Shown: positions 10,019 to 19,660 of the stretch, piece by piece | How positions within the stretch are numbered: position 1 is the first letter of the stretch | Layout of the letters: the number at the start of each line of letters is the position of its first letter | Source of the DNA: Bacteroidales bacterium | GTDB lineage: Bacteria > Bacteroidota > Bacteroidia > Bacteroidales > CG2-30-32-10 | DNA length: 63,592 bases | Reading direction: 5' to 3' | Assembly: GCA_035353855.1 (NCBI GenBank) | Contig: DAOQAK010000016.1 | Coordinates: forward strand, 1-63,592 | Program-made: the position numbers and the translations under genes | The notes under the pieces: model-generated | Told to the model about the DNA's origin: nothing | The model's database searches: none | Seen by the model: the letters and a program-made list of their open reading frames with translations, nothing else

Positions 10019-11434
10019 TTATCCGATAAGCCAGCGGAGCAAAAGAAATATGGAACCTGATAGTACTGTAGTAACAGGTAATGTGATCACCCATGACAAA
10101 GCAATACTTTTTATCGTTTTGCCTTGAAGGTTATCCAGACCTTTTTGTGCAACCATACTACCGGCTATACCTGAATTAAGAACATGTGTAGTGCTTACAG
10201 GCAATCCGAATAATGTTGATGCGCTTATTGTTGCAGCAGCCATAATCTGGCTTGTAGCTCCCTGTGCATAATTGAGCTGTGTCTTACCAATTTTTTCACC
10301 TACAGTAACAACAATTCTTTTCCAACCTATCATTGTTCCCATTCCAAGTGAAATCGAAACCATAAGAATTACCCACCATGGAGCATATTCTGTATTCTTT
10401 TTCATACCTGCAACATATTGGCTCATCATCCTGTTATCATCAGCAGAAAGCGCTTTATTGTCATCTTCCTTAATGCTTTTAAGAAGTTTATCAGAAGTCT
10501 TTGCAAGCAAAAGGATATCTTTTCTAATAGCAAAATGTTCAGTTTTAGGTATGGCATCGAAACTTTTAGCATCACTAATTATATTTTGTAATGAATCCGC
10601 TTCACATTTTATAAAATGTACCTTTTCTAATTGCTCGGCATTTAATTTAGTAGTATCTATTCTGTGAATTGAATTTTCTATCTGAACAATATTATTTTTA
10701 AGATCCACAGGGTTTTGTTTAAGGTCGAGCGCAAAATAGCCGGGAACAATCCCTATTAATATCAACATTATTAAACCTACACCCTTTTGCCCGTCATTAG
10801 ACCCGTGTGCAAAACTTATCCCAATACATGATAAAACCATAATTGACCGGATACCTGTTGGTGGGGCTTTCCCCGTTGGAGGTTTTTTAAATATCTGGCT
10901 ATTGCCCATCACTATTTTTAAAAAATACATGATAAATAATGCAAAGAAAAAACCTATAAATGGGGATACTAATAGTGATAATCCTACATCGCCTACTTTA
11001 GTCCAATTTAATGCAACATTAGTGCTTCCCGGTAAAAACCGGTATGCCAGACCTACTCCAAAAATAGAACCTATTAGTGAATGCGAACTGGAAATAGGGA
11101 TTCCAAAAGTCCAGTTGGTAAGATTCCATATTATTGCAGTACATATCAGCGACATGATCATAGCAATCCCATGCGCCATATTATTATCAACCAAGGCTTC
11201 AACAGGAAGCAGGTTCACGATTCCCATTGCCACTGCAATCCCGCCAAAGTATACACCAATAAAATTCATTATCCCCGACATCATTACGGCTATACGTGGT
11301 TTCAGCGAATTCGTGTAAATAACCGTAGCTACTGCATTTGCTGTATCGTGAAATCCATTAATAAATTCGAAGCCACAAGCACAAACCATGCACATGATTA
11401 ATAGGAGCGTTACACCTGTATCTAATCCAAACAT
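10019..11434 (-). CDS. pit: PiT family inorganic phosphate transporter, copy 3
   Basis: 471 residues; the first of the three in transcription order. It has GFHDTANAVAT, SFAHGSNDGQKGVGL and GLPVSTTHVLNSGIAGSMV. The central soluble domain (~240-350) again diverges from the other two. Its start is preceded on the minus strand by a CAAAAGTA box at 11453-11460 (TACTTTTG on the coding strand), matching the Bacteroidota -7 consensus. Copy 2 follows after 91 bp, so copies 3 and 2 may share a transcript. Confidence 0.93.
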   Translation of the reverse strand: MFGLDTGVTLLLIMCMVCACGFEFINGFHDTANAVATVIYTNSLKPRIAVMMSGIMNFIGVYFGGIAVAMGIVNLLPVEALVDNNMAHGIAMIMSLICTAIIWNLTNWTFGIPISSSHSLIGSIFGVGLAYRFLPGSTNVALNWTKVGDVGLSLLVSPFIGFFFALFIMYFLKIVMGNSQIFKKPPTGKAPPTGIRSIMVLSCIGISFAHGSNDGQKGVGLIMLILIGIVPGYFALDLKQNPVDLKNNIVQIENSIHRIDTTKLNAEQLEKVHFIKCEADSLQNIISDAKSFDAIPKTEHFAIRKDILLLAKTSDKLLKSIKEDDNKALSADDNRMMSQYVAGMKKNTEYAPWWVILMVSISLGMGTMIGWKRIVVTVGEKIGKTQLNYAQGATSQIMAAATISASTLFGLPVSTTHVLNSGIAGSMVAQKGLDNLQGKTIKSIALSWVITLPVTTVLSGSIFLLLRWLIG

Positions 11435-11852
11435 ATTATCATATTAAGCATTCAAAAGTATGTTAATTTAATGTTAAAACAGGTTGCGCAATATTAAGAA
11501 ATTGTTAAGTTTATTTTTAACATTTATTTTTATAAAAAAAATGGCTGACGACTTTCCTGCTTTATATATTTTAAAATTCTAAACTAAAAAATTAGCGGGA
11601 TATCTTGCAAAAGATATCCCGCTGAGTAACTACACCAATTACAATCCTCAACTTAAATAATTAAAACTTCATCAGTTTTTTTTGTATACTTCCTTTCATC
11701 ACTTATTGCATTTAAAATATTGGTACCCGATGGAATATTAATATAACGGAATAAGTACTTTAGTAATATTTTAAAACTTATCACCTTAAGTTAAAGTATT
11801 CATTAAAGGATAAAAGTTTTTACGGACTTATATTTTCAATATTTCTATATAT
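11435..11852. other. 418-bp intergenic stretch with a terminator
   Basis: No recognised gene. It holds a perfect hairpin at 11594-11623 (listed separately) and, on the minus strand, an open stretch of about 45 codons (~11659-11796) ending in KKTDEVLII. I cannot assign this stretch and give it little weight. The remainder is AT-rich. Confidence 0.4.
11594..11623 (-). terminator. Rho-independent terminator after the small lipoprotein
   Basis: A perfect 13-bp stem (AGCGGGATATCTT / AAGATATCCCGCT) closes a 4-nt loop. On the minus strand it is followed by a T-rich tract (TAATTTTTTAG), so it should end transcripts from the 11853-12299 lipoprotein gene and insulate the PiT cluster. Confidence 0.75.
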
Positions 11853-12299
11853 TTAAAAACTTTTAAATATATTTACCAAAGCTGTAGCTACACTTACTGC
11901 TTCAGTGGCAGTGCTTACTGTGGAAGTTGAAATCGTATTCAAACCACCTATAGATAATAATTTATTTACAACAGATAATGAATTGCTTGCTGTAATAACA
12001 CCATTTGAACCGGTAACCAGTCCAGCTGCAAATGCAGTTTTATAGGCAGCATCATTTCCGTGAGCTTTTAATGTTTTATAATATGTGGCTAATTCAACAA
12101 CATTTAATAAGGTTGTAGAGTTAGTCATATCCACTTTACCGGTAGATTTATACTGCGTGTAAAGACTTAACAAAACTTTACCGCAAGCCGATCCTGCATT
12201 TGTTGCAGCAGCATTACTGGTGGCAATATTTGAAAGGCTACTGCATGAAGCAATAAATAATACAGTAATAACTAAAATTGTGATTTTATTTTTTTTCAT
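11853..12299 (-). CDS. Small Ala/Ser/Thr-rich lipoprotein, unknown function
   Basis: 148 residues. The N-terminus is a lipoprotein signal (ILVITVLFIASC, lipid cysteine at residue 19). The mature part is small, helical and unusually rich in Ala, Ser, Thr and Asn, with a repetitive STSTVSTATEAVSVATALV end. No catalytic residues are evident. It is probably attached to the outer or inner membrane. The gene is monocistronic: a strong terminator lies 230 bp downstream. A short inverted repeat (ATGATTAATAATCAT) lies between it and nnr. Confidence 0.7.
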   Translation of the reverse strand: MKKNKITILVITVLFIASCSSLSNIATSNAAATNAGSACGKVLLSLYTQYKSTGKVDMTNSTTLLNVVELATYYKTLKAHGNDAAYKTAFAAGLVTGSNGVITASNSLSVVNKLLSIGGLNTISTSTVSTATEAVSVATALVNIFKSF

Positions 12300-12355
12300 T
12301 TTATATATTTTTAATGATTAATAATCATGATTATTTTTATTGAAAAAAGATTTTG

Positions 12356-13861
12356 TTATAATTTTTTAAAAGCTCCCGATATATTTTCTATTATATCACC
12401 TGCTATTAACGAAGGTTCACCTTTTTCTTCAGCAGCCAAATCCCCGGCTAATCCATGCATATAGGTACCTATTATACAAGTTTCAAATGAAGAATAGCCA
12501 CAAGCCTTTAATCCCAATAACATTCCGGTAAGCACATCACCGCTTCCACCGGTTGCCATTCCGGGGTTTCCTGTTGAATTAAAAAAGAAATGTCCGTCGG
12601 GAGTGGAAATAGTTGTGAAGGCTCCTTTATAAATAATATAAATACCATATTTAACCGAAAGTTCTTTTTGTAATTCCAAACGATGATTGCTGTTAACAGG
12701 TTTCCCTGCAAGCCTTGCAAACTCGCCGGGATGAGGCGTTAAAATGCTATGCTTAGGAATAAATGAAAGCCATGTTTTATTTTCAGCTAAAATATTTATT
12801 GCATCGGCATCGAAAATAACAGGCACTGAAGAATTTTGAATAAGTAGTTTCAATAAGTTTTGTGTATCCTTCTCCAGCCCTATTCCCGGGCCTATTGCGA
12901 CAGCGTTGTATTTTGAAATATCGGGCAGTGTTCTTAAAAAATTATTTTCATCATCAACCGAACACATAGCTTCCGGAACAGAAGTTTGTATGATTTCATA
13001 ACCGCATTTAGGAATATGTGTGGTAAGCAAACCTGCACCACTTCTTAAACATGCTTTTGAACCTAAAGCAGCAGCGCCCATTTTTCCAAAACTTCCCGAG
13101 AAAAATATTGCATGCCCGAAGTTCCCTTTGTGCGCGTATTTCCCTCGATGTTTAAGCAAAAGTTTAATATCATTTTCTTCAATAAAAAAATAAGATGAAG
13201 ATAATTCTTCAATGGAATTTTTATCTAAACCAATATCGAGCAAAACCCATTCACCAACGTATTGTTCATTCTCGGGAAACAAAAATGCAAGTTTCGGAAC
13301 CTGGAATGTAAGCGTAAAATCAGCCTGAATAATATTCTTAAATTTATTTTTTGAATTATCTTCAGAAAATAATCCAGATGGAAAATCAATTGCGATTACT
13401 AATGAATTGGCTTCATTAATCTTTTCGATCACGTCGGCAGCAAAGTATTCAACAGGCTTCGACAAACCGGAACCAAAAATAGCATCAATAATTACATCAT
13501 CATTTTTTATTTCAGGAAAATCATTCGCATCAGCAATTTCAGCAATCTTTATATTTTTAAGTTTTTTCAGTCGTTCATAATTCTTACTGAAATCATCAGA
13601 AGTTTTTTCGGAATATTTTATGATCAATGTTTTAACAGCATAGCCTTTCCTGTGTAAATGCCTTGCTATTACAAGCCCATCACCACCATTATTACCCAAC
13701 CCGCAAACCACAAAAATTTTTTTTGATTTTTCGATATTCGCAATAATCCATTCGGTGCATTTTGTTGCAGCACGTTCCATAAGGTTTATGGAAGTTATTG
13801 GCTCGTGTTCAATGGTATATTTATCAACCTGCCTTATTTGTTCAGAAGTAAGGATTTTCAT
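12356..13861 (-). CDS. nnr: Bifunctional NAD(P)H-hydrate repair enzyme
   Basis: About 501 residues from the start chosen here (MKILTSEQIRQVD). An upstream in-frame ATG at 13888 would add nine residues but would lie right next to a terminator hairpin and lacks a leader, so I reject it. The N-terminal half is the NAD(P)HX epimerase (YjeF_N/NnrE) with GNNGGDGLVIARHL. The C-terminal half is the ADP/ATP-dependent dehydratase (NnrD, ribokinase-like) with HPGEFARL and GNPGMATGGSGDVLTGML. Together they restore damaged, hydrated NADH and NADPH in the cytosol. Confidence 0.95.
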   Translation of the reverse strand: MKILTSEQIRQVDKYTIEHEPITSINLMERAATKCTEWIIANIEKSKKIFVVCGLGNNGGDGLVIARHLHRKGYAVKTLIIKYSEKTSDDFSKNYERLKKLKNIKIAEIADANDFPEIKNDDVIIDAIFGSGLSKPVEYFAADVIEKINEANSLVIAIDFPSGLFSEDNSKNKFKNIIQADFTLTFQVPKLAFLFPENEQYVGEWVLLDIGLDKNSIEELSSSYFFIEENDIKLLLKHRGKYAHKGNFGHAIFFSGSFGKMGAAALGSKACLRSGAGLLTTHIPKCGYEIIQTSVPEAMCSVDDENNFLRTLPDISKYNAVAIGPGIGLEKDTQNLLKLLIQNSSVPVIFDADAINILAENKTWLSFIPKHSILTPHPGEFARLAGKPVNSNHRLELQKELSVKYGIYIIYKGAFTTISTPDGHFFFNSTGNPGMATGGSGDVLTGMLLGLKACGYSSFETCIIGTYMHGLAGDLAAEEKGEPSLIAGDIIENISGAFKKL

Positions 13862-13890
13862 TTTATAAAAATAAAATTCATAAAACAAAA

Positions 13891-13906
13891 GAGGGCTAAA
13901 GCCCTC
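13891..13906 (-). terminator. Terminator between DUF4190-like gene and nnr
   Basis: GAGGGC-TAAA-GCCCTC hairpin, followed on the minus strand by TTTTGTTTT. It sits just after the stop of the 13914-14291 gene. Similar GAGGGCTAAAGCCCTC hairpins are dispersed in Bacteroidota genomes, so it may also be a copy of such a repeat. Confidence 0.6.
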
Positions 13907-13913
13907 CTACATA

Positions 13914-14291
13914 TTAATGATTCATCATATCCCAGGGCATACTTGAAAGAAAAGCTCCCAGAAAAGCAATAACAATAATAACATATATCAGGAATAATGC
14001 TGAAAGTATCGTCCCAATTATGGCACAAACTCTTCCTGCTTTCATATTATTATAAGAAGTTAAAGAATACATGTTTGGATTGGCATTGAAAGTAGCAGTT
14101 GCCTTACCTGACATTGACAAAGCAATGATTCCTAAAATTAACCCGACAATACCGTATCCCCAGCAAAATACTATTGATAATATTCCCAATACTAAAACAG
14201 CTGTTGAATTAGGTAATTGAGGCTGTTGATAAAACCCTTGAGGATTTTGATAATTTGGCGGAGGCGCCTGGTTAAAGTTTTGATTTTCCAT
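13914..14291 (-). CDS. DUF4190-like small membrane protein
   Basis: 125 residues. The N-terminal ~28 residues are Pro/Gln/Asn-rich and disordered (NFNQAPPPNYQNPQGFYQQ). They are followed by two hydrophobic hairpins: VLVLGILSIVFCWGYGIVGLILGIIAL, and a second pair near the C-terminus (IGTILSALFLIYVIIVIAFLGAF). The 'ilGIlSIvfcw..GivGLilGIiAl' pattern is that of DUF4190/CCC-type proteins, whose role is unknown. It follows the DUF2752 gene by 11 bp, so the two are co-transcribed. Confidence 0.7.
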   Translation of the reverse strand: MENQNFNQAPPPNYQNPQGFYQQPQLPNSTAVLVLGILSIVFCWGYGIVGLILGIIALSMSGKATATFNANPNMYSLTSYNNMKAGRVCAIIGTILSALFLIYVIIVIAFLGAFLSSMPWDMMNH

Positions 14292-14302
14292 ATGATTTAT
14301 TT

Positions 14303-14596
14303 TTAATAATTGATGAGTTTAACAACAAAGTTTATTACAATTATAATTGATGTAAATATAAATGAAATTTTTAAAACATTTGCACCATTTCTAAATTTAT
14401 AAATAAGATGAAAAATTAAATACCCCAGTATAAATATAATTGGTATTAATGCAGGATACATTTTTAAACTTTCAATAAGGTTCCCGCGTAAAAGCTCAAT
14501 CAGTGCACGCTGCATTCCGCAACCGGGACAATCAACACCTAAATACTTATGATAAAAGCAAGGCAATGTATGTTGTTCAAGCCAATCGGCAAACAT
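14303..14596 (-). CDS. DUF2752 membrane protein
   Basis: 97 residues. The defining motif is present near the N-terminus: CFYHKYLGVDCPGCGMQRALIELLRGN, with the CPGCGxxRA block typical of DUF2752. Two membrane helices follow (ALIPIIFILGYLIFHLIY and the C-terminal IIVINFVVKLI segment). The function is unknown; the paired cysteines may bind metal or form a disulphide. It is upstream of the DUF4190-like gene in the same short operon and divergent from signal peptidase I. Confidence 0.85.
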   Translation of the reverse strand: MFADWLEQHTLPCFYHKYLGVDCPGCGMQRALIELLRGNLIESLKMYPALIPIIFILGYLIFHLIYKFRNGANVLKISFIFTSIIIVINFVVKLINY

Positions 14597-14689
14597 CTTA
14601 ATTTTATTTTTTTCTGTTATTACAAATTTAATAATTATCTGGTATTTGTATCAAAACAAAACCTGATAAAATAATTTATATAAATTTGT

Positions 14690-15745
14690 ATGAAAGATAC
14701 GATTTTGAATTTTCTTCAGAAACATAGCAATACATTAAAAAACTTGACGGATTGGGTAAAAGCAATCTTATTTGCTCTTATAATCGTATTCTTCATAAAA
14801 ACTTTTTTTTACGAATCATATACTATCCCTTCCACATCAATGGAGAATACCCTTTTGCGTGGCGACAATATCCTTGTTAGTAAATTTAATTATGGACCTC
14901 GTCTTTCACTAATGAAAATTATTTTTCCATTTTTAGATAGTGATGAATCGTTATTTTTCCGTTTGCCAGGTATCTCTTCTGTTCACAGGAATGATGTTAT
15001 CGTTTTTAATTATCCTATTAACGAGAAAAAAAATATCGAACAACGAACTCCTTTTATTAAACGCTGTGTTGCGCTGCCCGGTGATACTCTTAAAATTAAA
15101 AACAGCCATGTTATTGTTAATGGTGATATTCTGGAAGAAAGTGAAAATATAGAATTTAATTATTTTATACGAACCAACAAACCTTTCAATACCGATTCGC
15201 TTTCAGATTTGGGCATTACTGAAGGCGGCCCTGTTATGGATATGGCGCATTATAATTTTGCGATGACTCGAAAAATGGCAAAATTCATTAAAAAGAAAAG
15301 TAATGTTGAAGAAATTAAAATCATATCGGAGGACAGTGGATTGTATTCTTCAAATTTGTTTCCATCATCAATGTATTATATGTGGAATATGGATAATTAT
15401 GGACCTGTTGTGATTCCAAAAAAAGGAACAACCGTAAAACTTAATAAACTCACATTACCCTTATACTATAGAATTATCAGCGTTTATGAAGGAAATATAA
15501 TAAACGTAAAAAATGACAGTATTTGTACAATAAACGGTATCCCTTCAAAAACCTATACATTTAAAATGAATTATTATTTCGTAATGGGCGATAACAGGCA
15601 TAATTCAAGAGATTCGCGTTTCTGGGGATTTTTACCTGAGGACCATATAATCGGAAAAGCAGTAATGATATGGTTTTCTACTGACCGGTTTAAACCTACA
15701 TTTAATAAATTCAGGAGCGACAGATGGTTTAAAATGATACGTTAG
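14690..15745 (+). CDS. lepB: Signal peptidase I
   Basis: 351 residues, longer than the classical enzyme because of an insert between the catalytic boxes, as is common in Bacteroidota. One N-terminal membrane helix (~24-40) is followed by box B, IPSTSMENTLL, with nucleophile Ser50. Box D is IKRCVALPGDTL with general-base Lys124. Box E near the C-terminus is GDNRHNSRDSRFWGF. It removes signal peptides from the many exported proteins in this window. The WbqC gene follows after 26 bp. Confidence 0.95.
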   Translation: MKDTILNFLQKHSNTLKNLTDWVKAILFALIIVFFIKTFFYESYTIPSTSMENTLLRGDNILVSKFNYGPRLSLMKIIFPFLDSDESLFFRLPGISSVHRNDVIVFNYPINEKKNIEQRTPFIKRCVALPGDTLKIKNSHVIVNGDILEESENIEFNYFIRTNKPFNTDSLSDLGITEGGPVMDMAHYNFAMTRKMAKFIKKKSNVEEIKIISEDSGLYSSNLFPSSMYYMWNMDNYGPVVIPKKGTTVKLNKLTLPLYYRIISVYEGNIINVKNDSICTINGIPSKTYTFKMNYYFVMGDNRHNSRDSRFWGFLPEDHIIGKAVMIWFSTDRFKPTFNKFRSDRWFKMIR

Positions 15746-15771
15746 ATTGAAGAAACACGATTAATGATTTT

Positions 15772-16383
15772 ATGAATAATAATAGTTACAATATATTTTC
15801 TACTGCTTACCTTCCGCCTATTTCTGTTATCAGCAAAATCAACATATATAAATGTATCTATATTGATATATATGAAAATTATGTAAAGCAGACCTTTCGT
15901 AACCGTTGTCATATTTTATCTGCTAATGGGAAATTATCATTAAGTATTCCTGTAAAAAAAGTAAATGGAAATCACACGCTTACCAAAGATATCGAGATTG
16001 ATAATAGTCAGCCATGGCAAAAGATACACTGGCGTGCAATAGAATCGGCTTACAGCAACTCTCCTTTTTTTCTTTATTACAGGGATGCGTTTGAACCATT
16101 CTATTTAATGGAAACAAAATATCTTATCGATTTTAATAATGAGCTTCTTAATTTAATTCTAAAACTTACCGGTATTAAAACTGAAATTTTATTTTCTGAA
16201 AAATATTTTCAACCATCAATAAATATCATCGACTTGCGAAATTCGATTTCACCAAAAAAAGAAAATAACATATCATCGAAAAAATACAACCAGGTTTTTT
16301 CAGAAAAATTTGATTTTATTAATGATTTAAGTATTATTGATTTGCTTTTCAACGAAGGGAAGTTCTGCAAAGAATACTTATAA
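15772..16383 (+). CDS. WbqC family protein
   Basis: 203 residues. The family pattern is visible: an N-terminal TAYLPPISVISKI segment (normally 'pYfPpi.y...i'), a central QTFRNRCHI..ANG..LSIPV strand region, and QPWQKIHWRAIESAYSNSPFFLYYRD, the most conserved block. WbqC proteins occur in polysaccharide loci in some bacteria, but in Bacteroidota they are typically found, as here, directly after signal peptidase I. The biochemical role is not established. Confidence 0.88.
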   Translation: MNNNSYNIFSTAYLPPISVISKINIYKCIYIDIYENYVKQTFRNRCHILSANGKLSLSIPVKKVNGNHTLTKDIEIDNSQPWQKIHWRAIESAYSNSPFFLYYRDAFEPFYLMETKYLIDFNNELLNLILKLTGIKTEILFSEKYFQPSINIIDLRNSISPKKENNISSKKYNQVFSEKFDFINDLSIIDLLFNEGKFCKEYL

Positions 16384-16488
16384 TAATACATACATTAACA
16401 GGCAGAATACATAAGGCATTTATTATATGATTTATTATTTCTCACTGAATGAAATATTTTTTATTCAAAGGTTTTATAATAAAATTTT

Positions 16489-16496
16489 TATATTTG
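16489..16496 (+). promoter_or_regulatory. Candidate -7 box for the 16520 gene
   Basis: TATATTTG matches the Bacteroidota primary-sigma -7 consensus TAnnTTTG and lies 23 bp before the ATG. No clear TTTG -33 element is seen at the expected distance. Confidence 0.3.
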
Positions 16497-16519
16497 GTAA
16501 TTAAAATAAAGCTAATAAT

Positions 16520-17407
16520 ATGAAAAAGGTAATATTTAAACTTGCTGTAATGTTATTTATTCTGCAATGCGGAGTTAATGTTAATGCGCAACAAAACGAT
16601 TCATTAAAAGCCAATGACACTATTATTAAAAAACTTTATATCGTAACCAAAAATGATGGCGCCCAGTATGTCGGGTATATTTTAAAAAATGATGAAAGAG
16701 AAGTTCTTATTGAAACCAAAGAGATGGGGAAATTATATATTCCAAAATATGAAATAAAAAAAATTGAGGAAGTAACTGAAAAAAATTATTCGAGCACTAA
16801 TTATGATGGAGCGGATTTATTCGGCACAAGATATTTTATTAACACCAATGGTTTGCCGACAAAAAGAAAAGATGATTCCTATGTAAGTATAAATTATTAT
16901 GGCCCTGATATTAATTTCTGTGTTGGTGATAATTTTTCATTAGGAGTTATGACCACATGGGCTTGTATGCCTATTGTAGGTTATGCAAAGCAATCCATTA
17001 GTTTAAGTGAAAATCTTAACTTAGGAATTGGAGCATACCTGGGAACTCTAAGCTGGATAAAACCAAAGTATTTTGGAGGTATGTGTTTCGGTTCATTAAC
17101 ATACGGCAACAGGCGAAATAACATTATGGCTTCAGGTGGTTATGCCTTTGCTTCGCTTGAAGATGAAGTTAATGGAATAACAACTTTATCTTTAGCAGGG
17201 ATTGTGAAAACAGGTAAGAAAACTTCTTTTGTTGTCGATTCATATTTTTTTGTTGGTGATGAAAATGTAGTTGCTGTAGTTATTCCGGGATTTCGATTTT
17301 CAAAAAAACAAAACAGGGCGTTTCAATTTGGTTTTGCAGGAATAATAGCTGATGATTTCACATTCCCCATACCTATTCCTTTTATGAGCTGGATGATGAA
17401 GTTCTAG
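16520..17407 (+). CDS. Secreted / probable outer-membrane protein, unknown
   Basis: 295 residues. A signal peptide ends at about NVNAQ (residue 24). The next ~60 residues (KLYIVTKNDGAQYVGYILKN...LYIPKYEIKKIEEV) look like a small beta-barrel or Sm-like fold. From about residue 110 alternating hydrophobic strands dominate, and the protein ends in phenylalanine, as outer-membrane barrels often do. I do not recognise a named family. It stands alone between WbqC and the PgpH-like gene. Confidence 0.65.
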   Translation: MKKVIFKLAVMLFILQCGVNVNAQQNDSLKANDTIIKKLYIVTKNDGAQYVGYILKNDEREVLIETKEMGKLYIPKYEIKKIEEVTEKNYSSTNYDGADLFGTRYFINTNGLPTKRKDDSYVSINYYGPDINFCVGDNFSLGVMTTWACMPIVGYAKQSISLSENLNLGIGAYLGTLSWIKPKYFGGMCFGSLTYGNRRNNIMASGGYAFASLEDEVNGITTLSLAGIVKTGKKTSFVVDSYFFVGDENVVAVVIPGFRFSKKQNRAFQFGFAGIIADDFTFPIPIPFMSWMMKF

Positions 17408-17468
17408 TAGTAAGTAGTAAGTAGTAAGTAGCAAGTAGTAAGTAGCAAGTAGCAAGTCGTAAGTAGTT
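17404..17468. repeat. Short tandem repeat of AGTAAGT/AGCAAGT units
   Basis: About eight degenerate 7-8-bp units (TAGTAAG, TAGCAAG, TCGTAAG) fill the space between two convergent genes, starting at the stop codon of the upstream gene. The same GTCGTAAG word recurs in the repeat hub at 35940-36440. Confidence 0.8.
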
Positions 17469-17481
17469 GAAGATTTTTATT

Positions 17482-19551
17482 TTATGCCGGATATTCTACT
17501 CTTACGTGAAGCATATTCTGTAACTTCCTTTTGAAAATCTTTTTAATGATAGATACATCACGAAAAGTAATATCGGAGTTGGTATACTGATTAAGCTCAA
17601 TTTGTGAATTGATGATATTCTCAACCAGATCATTTATTGATTTTTCATCAGGGTTCTTCATGCTTCGTGATGCTGCTTCTATTGCATCGGCCATCATTAC
17701 CACAGCGGTTTCTTTAGAGAATGGAATAGGTCCGTGATACCTGAATTTACTATCATCAACAACTTCATCAGGATTATTTTTTATGAACTTGTTGTAGAAA
17801 AATAAAGTCCTTCGTGTTCCGTGATGTGTTCGTATAAAATCAATGATACGTTCAGGTACATTATATTTTTTTGCCAGTTCAATTCCTTTAATCACATGAC
17901 TGATAATAATTGCAGCGCTTTCCTCAGAAGTAATTTCATCATGTGGATTAATACCTCCCATACCCTGGTTTTCGGTAAAGTACAGAGGCATTTCCATTTT
18001 CCCTACATCATGATACAGCGCTCCTGCCCTTGTCAGCATTGCATTTCCGCCGATAGCATATATTGCATCTTCAGCAAGATTAGCAACCTGTAATGAATGC
18101 TGTAAAGTTGCAGGCGCCTTTAATCCCAACATGCGAAGCAGTTTTGAGTTCACATCAGAAAGTTCGAGAAGCGAAATATCCGTAACAAATCCAAATACTT
18201 TTTCGAAAATATAAATCAACGGATATGAAAATAAAACCAAAAGCGAACTTCCGGCAAACATCATATAACTGTTTATACTGATTCCTTCAAAACCGCCATC
18301 CTGCATAAGCATCATGCCTGTGTATGTTGCAGAATAAGTTATAAAGACCAATATTGTTGTTATAAAAAATTGTAAACGGCGCCTTAGATTTACCACACTG
18401 ATTATCGCCATAATGCCGGCTATGAGCTGTAGAAATTTAAATTCAAAACTATTGGGAACTAAAAAACCTGTTATAATTACAGTGATAATATGCACAAATA
18501 AAGCGAGCCTTGTATCGTAAAATGCACGAATTATAACGGGAACAAAACATAAAGGAACAAGGTACAAATAACCCACATCCAATTTAATAACGATACTGGT
18601 TACAAGAACCATCATAAAGATATTAAGCAGAATGAAGAACACTTTCTTGTTATCAACAAATACTTCGTGACGAAATGAATACAAGAACAAATACAGAACA
18701 GTATATGAAATAATGACCAGCAAAAGCTGACCTATAAATATCCATGTGTATTTAGAAGATGAACCTAATTGTTTTTCATATTCTTTTTTCAACGATTCGA
18801 TGATCTGGTATTTTTCTGTTGTTACCAGTTCGCCTTTCGATATAACCCGCTCATCTTTTTGAATCATACCGCGGGTAAGTGATATACCTCCCAATATTTC
18901 TTCTTTATATTTTGAATTAAAATTCTCGTCATAAAAAATATTCTGAGAGATAACATTTTCAAGTAAGGTGGTTAGCAAAGCCGCATCAATTCCCGGTGAA
19001 GTGTTAAGGCTTCTTATTATATAATCATCAGCGGTTTGAATGGTGAAAAAAGCAGAAAGTTCTTTTTCTTCAGAAATGTTTTCATTTACAACATTAATTA
19101 TATAATCGCCTTCTTTATCTTCAAGCTTATCGGATAATTGAATGATTCCTTTATTATATATACTGTCGATTATTTCAAGACCTTTGTTATACGACTTTTC
19201 CCGATATGCCGCATTATTGCCCTGGTATTTTGCTGTCCATTTCTCATCAAAATCTGTTTTGAATTTATTTTTTTTCTGAATTTTAACTGTATTATTCACA
19301 GAAAAATAAAGATGATTATTCTCTAAAGCCGATTCTTTTTCATTATTAATTTCTTCATCCGATTTTAAAATGGCAAAATCAAATGGAGCAATTAAATCAT
19401 CATGCATCCAGGGTTTTCCTTTTACATATTCATATTTGAATTTCCCGGTTTGCGGGAACTGCAATACAACAATAACAATACTTATGACAAACAAAAGTAC
19501 TTTATATATTTCAGAATATTTCTCAGCTATACGTGTAAAATATTTCATCAT
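17482..19551 (-). CDS. PgpH-like membrane HD phosphohydrolase
   Basis: 689 residues. After a first membrane helix comes a ~220-residue extracytoplasmic domain (7TMR-HDED type). This is followed by a seven-helix membrane block (~270-450) and a C-terminal cytosolic HD domain with H514-D515 in ALYHDVGKMEMPLYF and a downstream THHGTRR. This architecture is that of the PgpH family, whose characterised members hydrolyse cyclic di-AMP. No c-di-AMP cyclase gene is in the window, so the substrate is inferred. It is divergent from a cell-wall peptidase, and c-di-AMP is linked to wall and osmotic balance. Confidence 0.88.
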   Translation of the reverse strand: MMKYFTRIAEKYSEIYKVLLFVISIVIVVLQFPQTGKFKYEYVKGKPWMHDDLIAPFDFAILKSDEEINNEKESALENNHLYFSVNNTVKIQKKNKFKTDFDEKWTAKYQGNNAAYREKSYNKGLEIIDSIYNKGIIQLSDKLEDKEGDYIINVVNENISEEKELSAFFTIQTADDYIIRSLNTSPGIDAALLTTLLENVISQNIFYDENFNSKYKEEILGGISLTRGMIQKDERVISKGELVTTEKYQIIESLKKEYEKQLGSSSKYTWIFIGQLLLVIISYTVLYLFLYSFRHEVFVDNKKVFFILLNIFMMVLVTSIVIKLDVGYLYLVPLCFVPVIIRAFYDTRLALFVHIITVIITGFLVPNSFEFKFLQLIAGIMAIISVVNLRRRLQFFITTILVFITYSATYTGMMLMQDGGFEGISINSYMMFAGSSLLVLFSYPLIYIFEKVFGFVTDISLLELSDVNSKLLRMLGLKAPATLQHSLQVANLAEDAIYAIGGNAMLTRAGALYHDVGKMEMPLYFTENQGMGGINPHDEITSEESAAIIISHVIKGIELAKKYNVPERIIDFIRTHHGTRRTLFFYNKFIKNNPDEVVDDSKFRYHGPIPFSKETAVVMMADAIEAASRSMKNPDEKSINDLVENIINSQIELNQYTNSDITFRDVSIIKKIFKRKLQNMLHVRVEYPA

Positions 19552-19660
19552 TATTTTATTTTCCTACGAAATTATGAAAAATAAAATAATTTAGTTAAAA
19601 AGTTCAAAGCATATTGCAATTATGATTAAAATTGCAACTTGAAAAATAACGATAAAGAAT

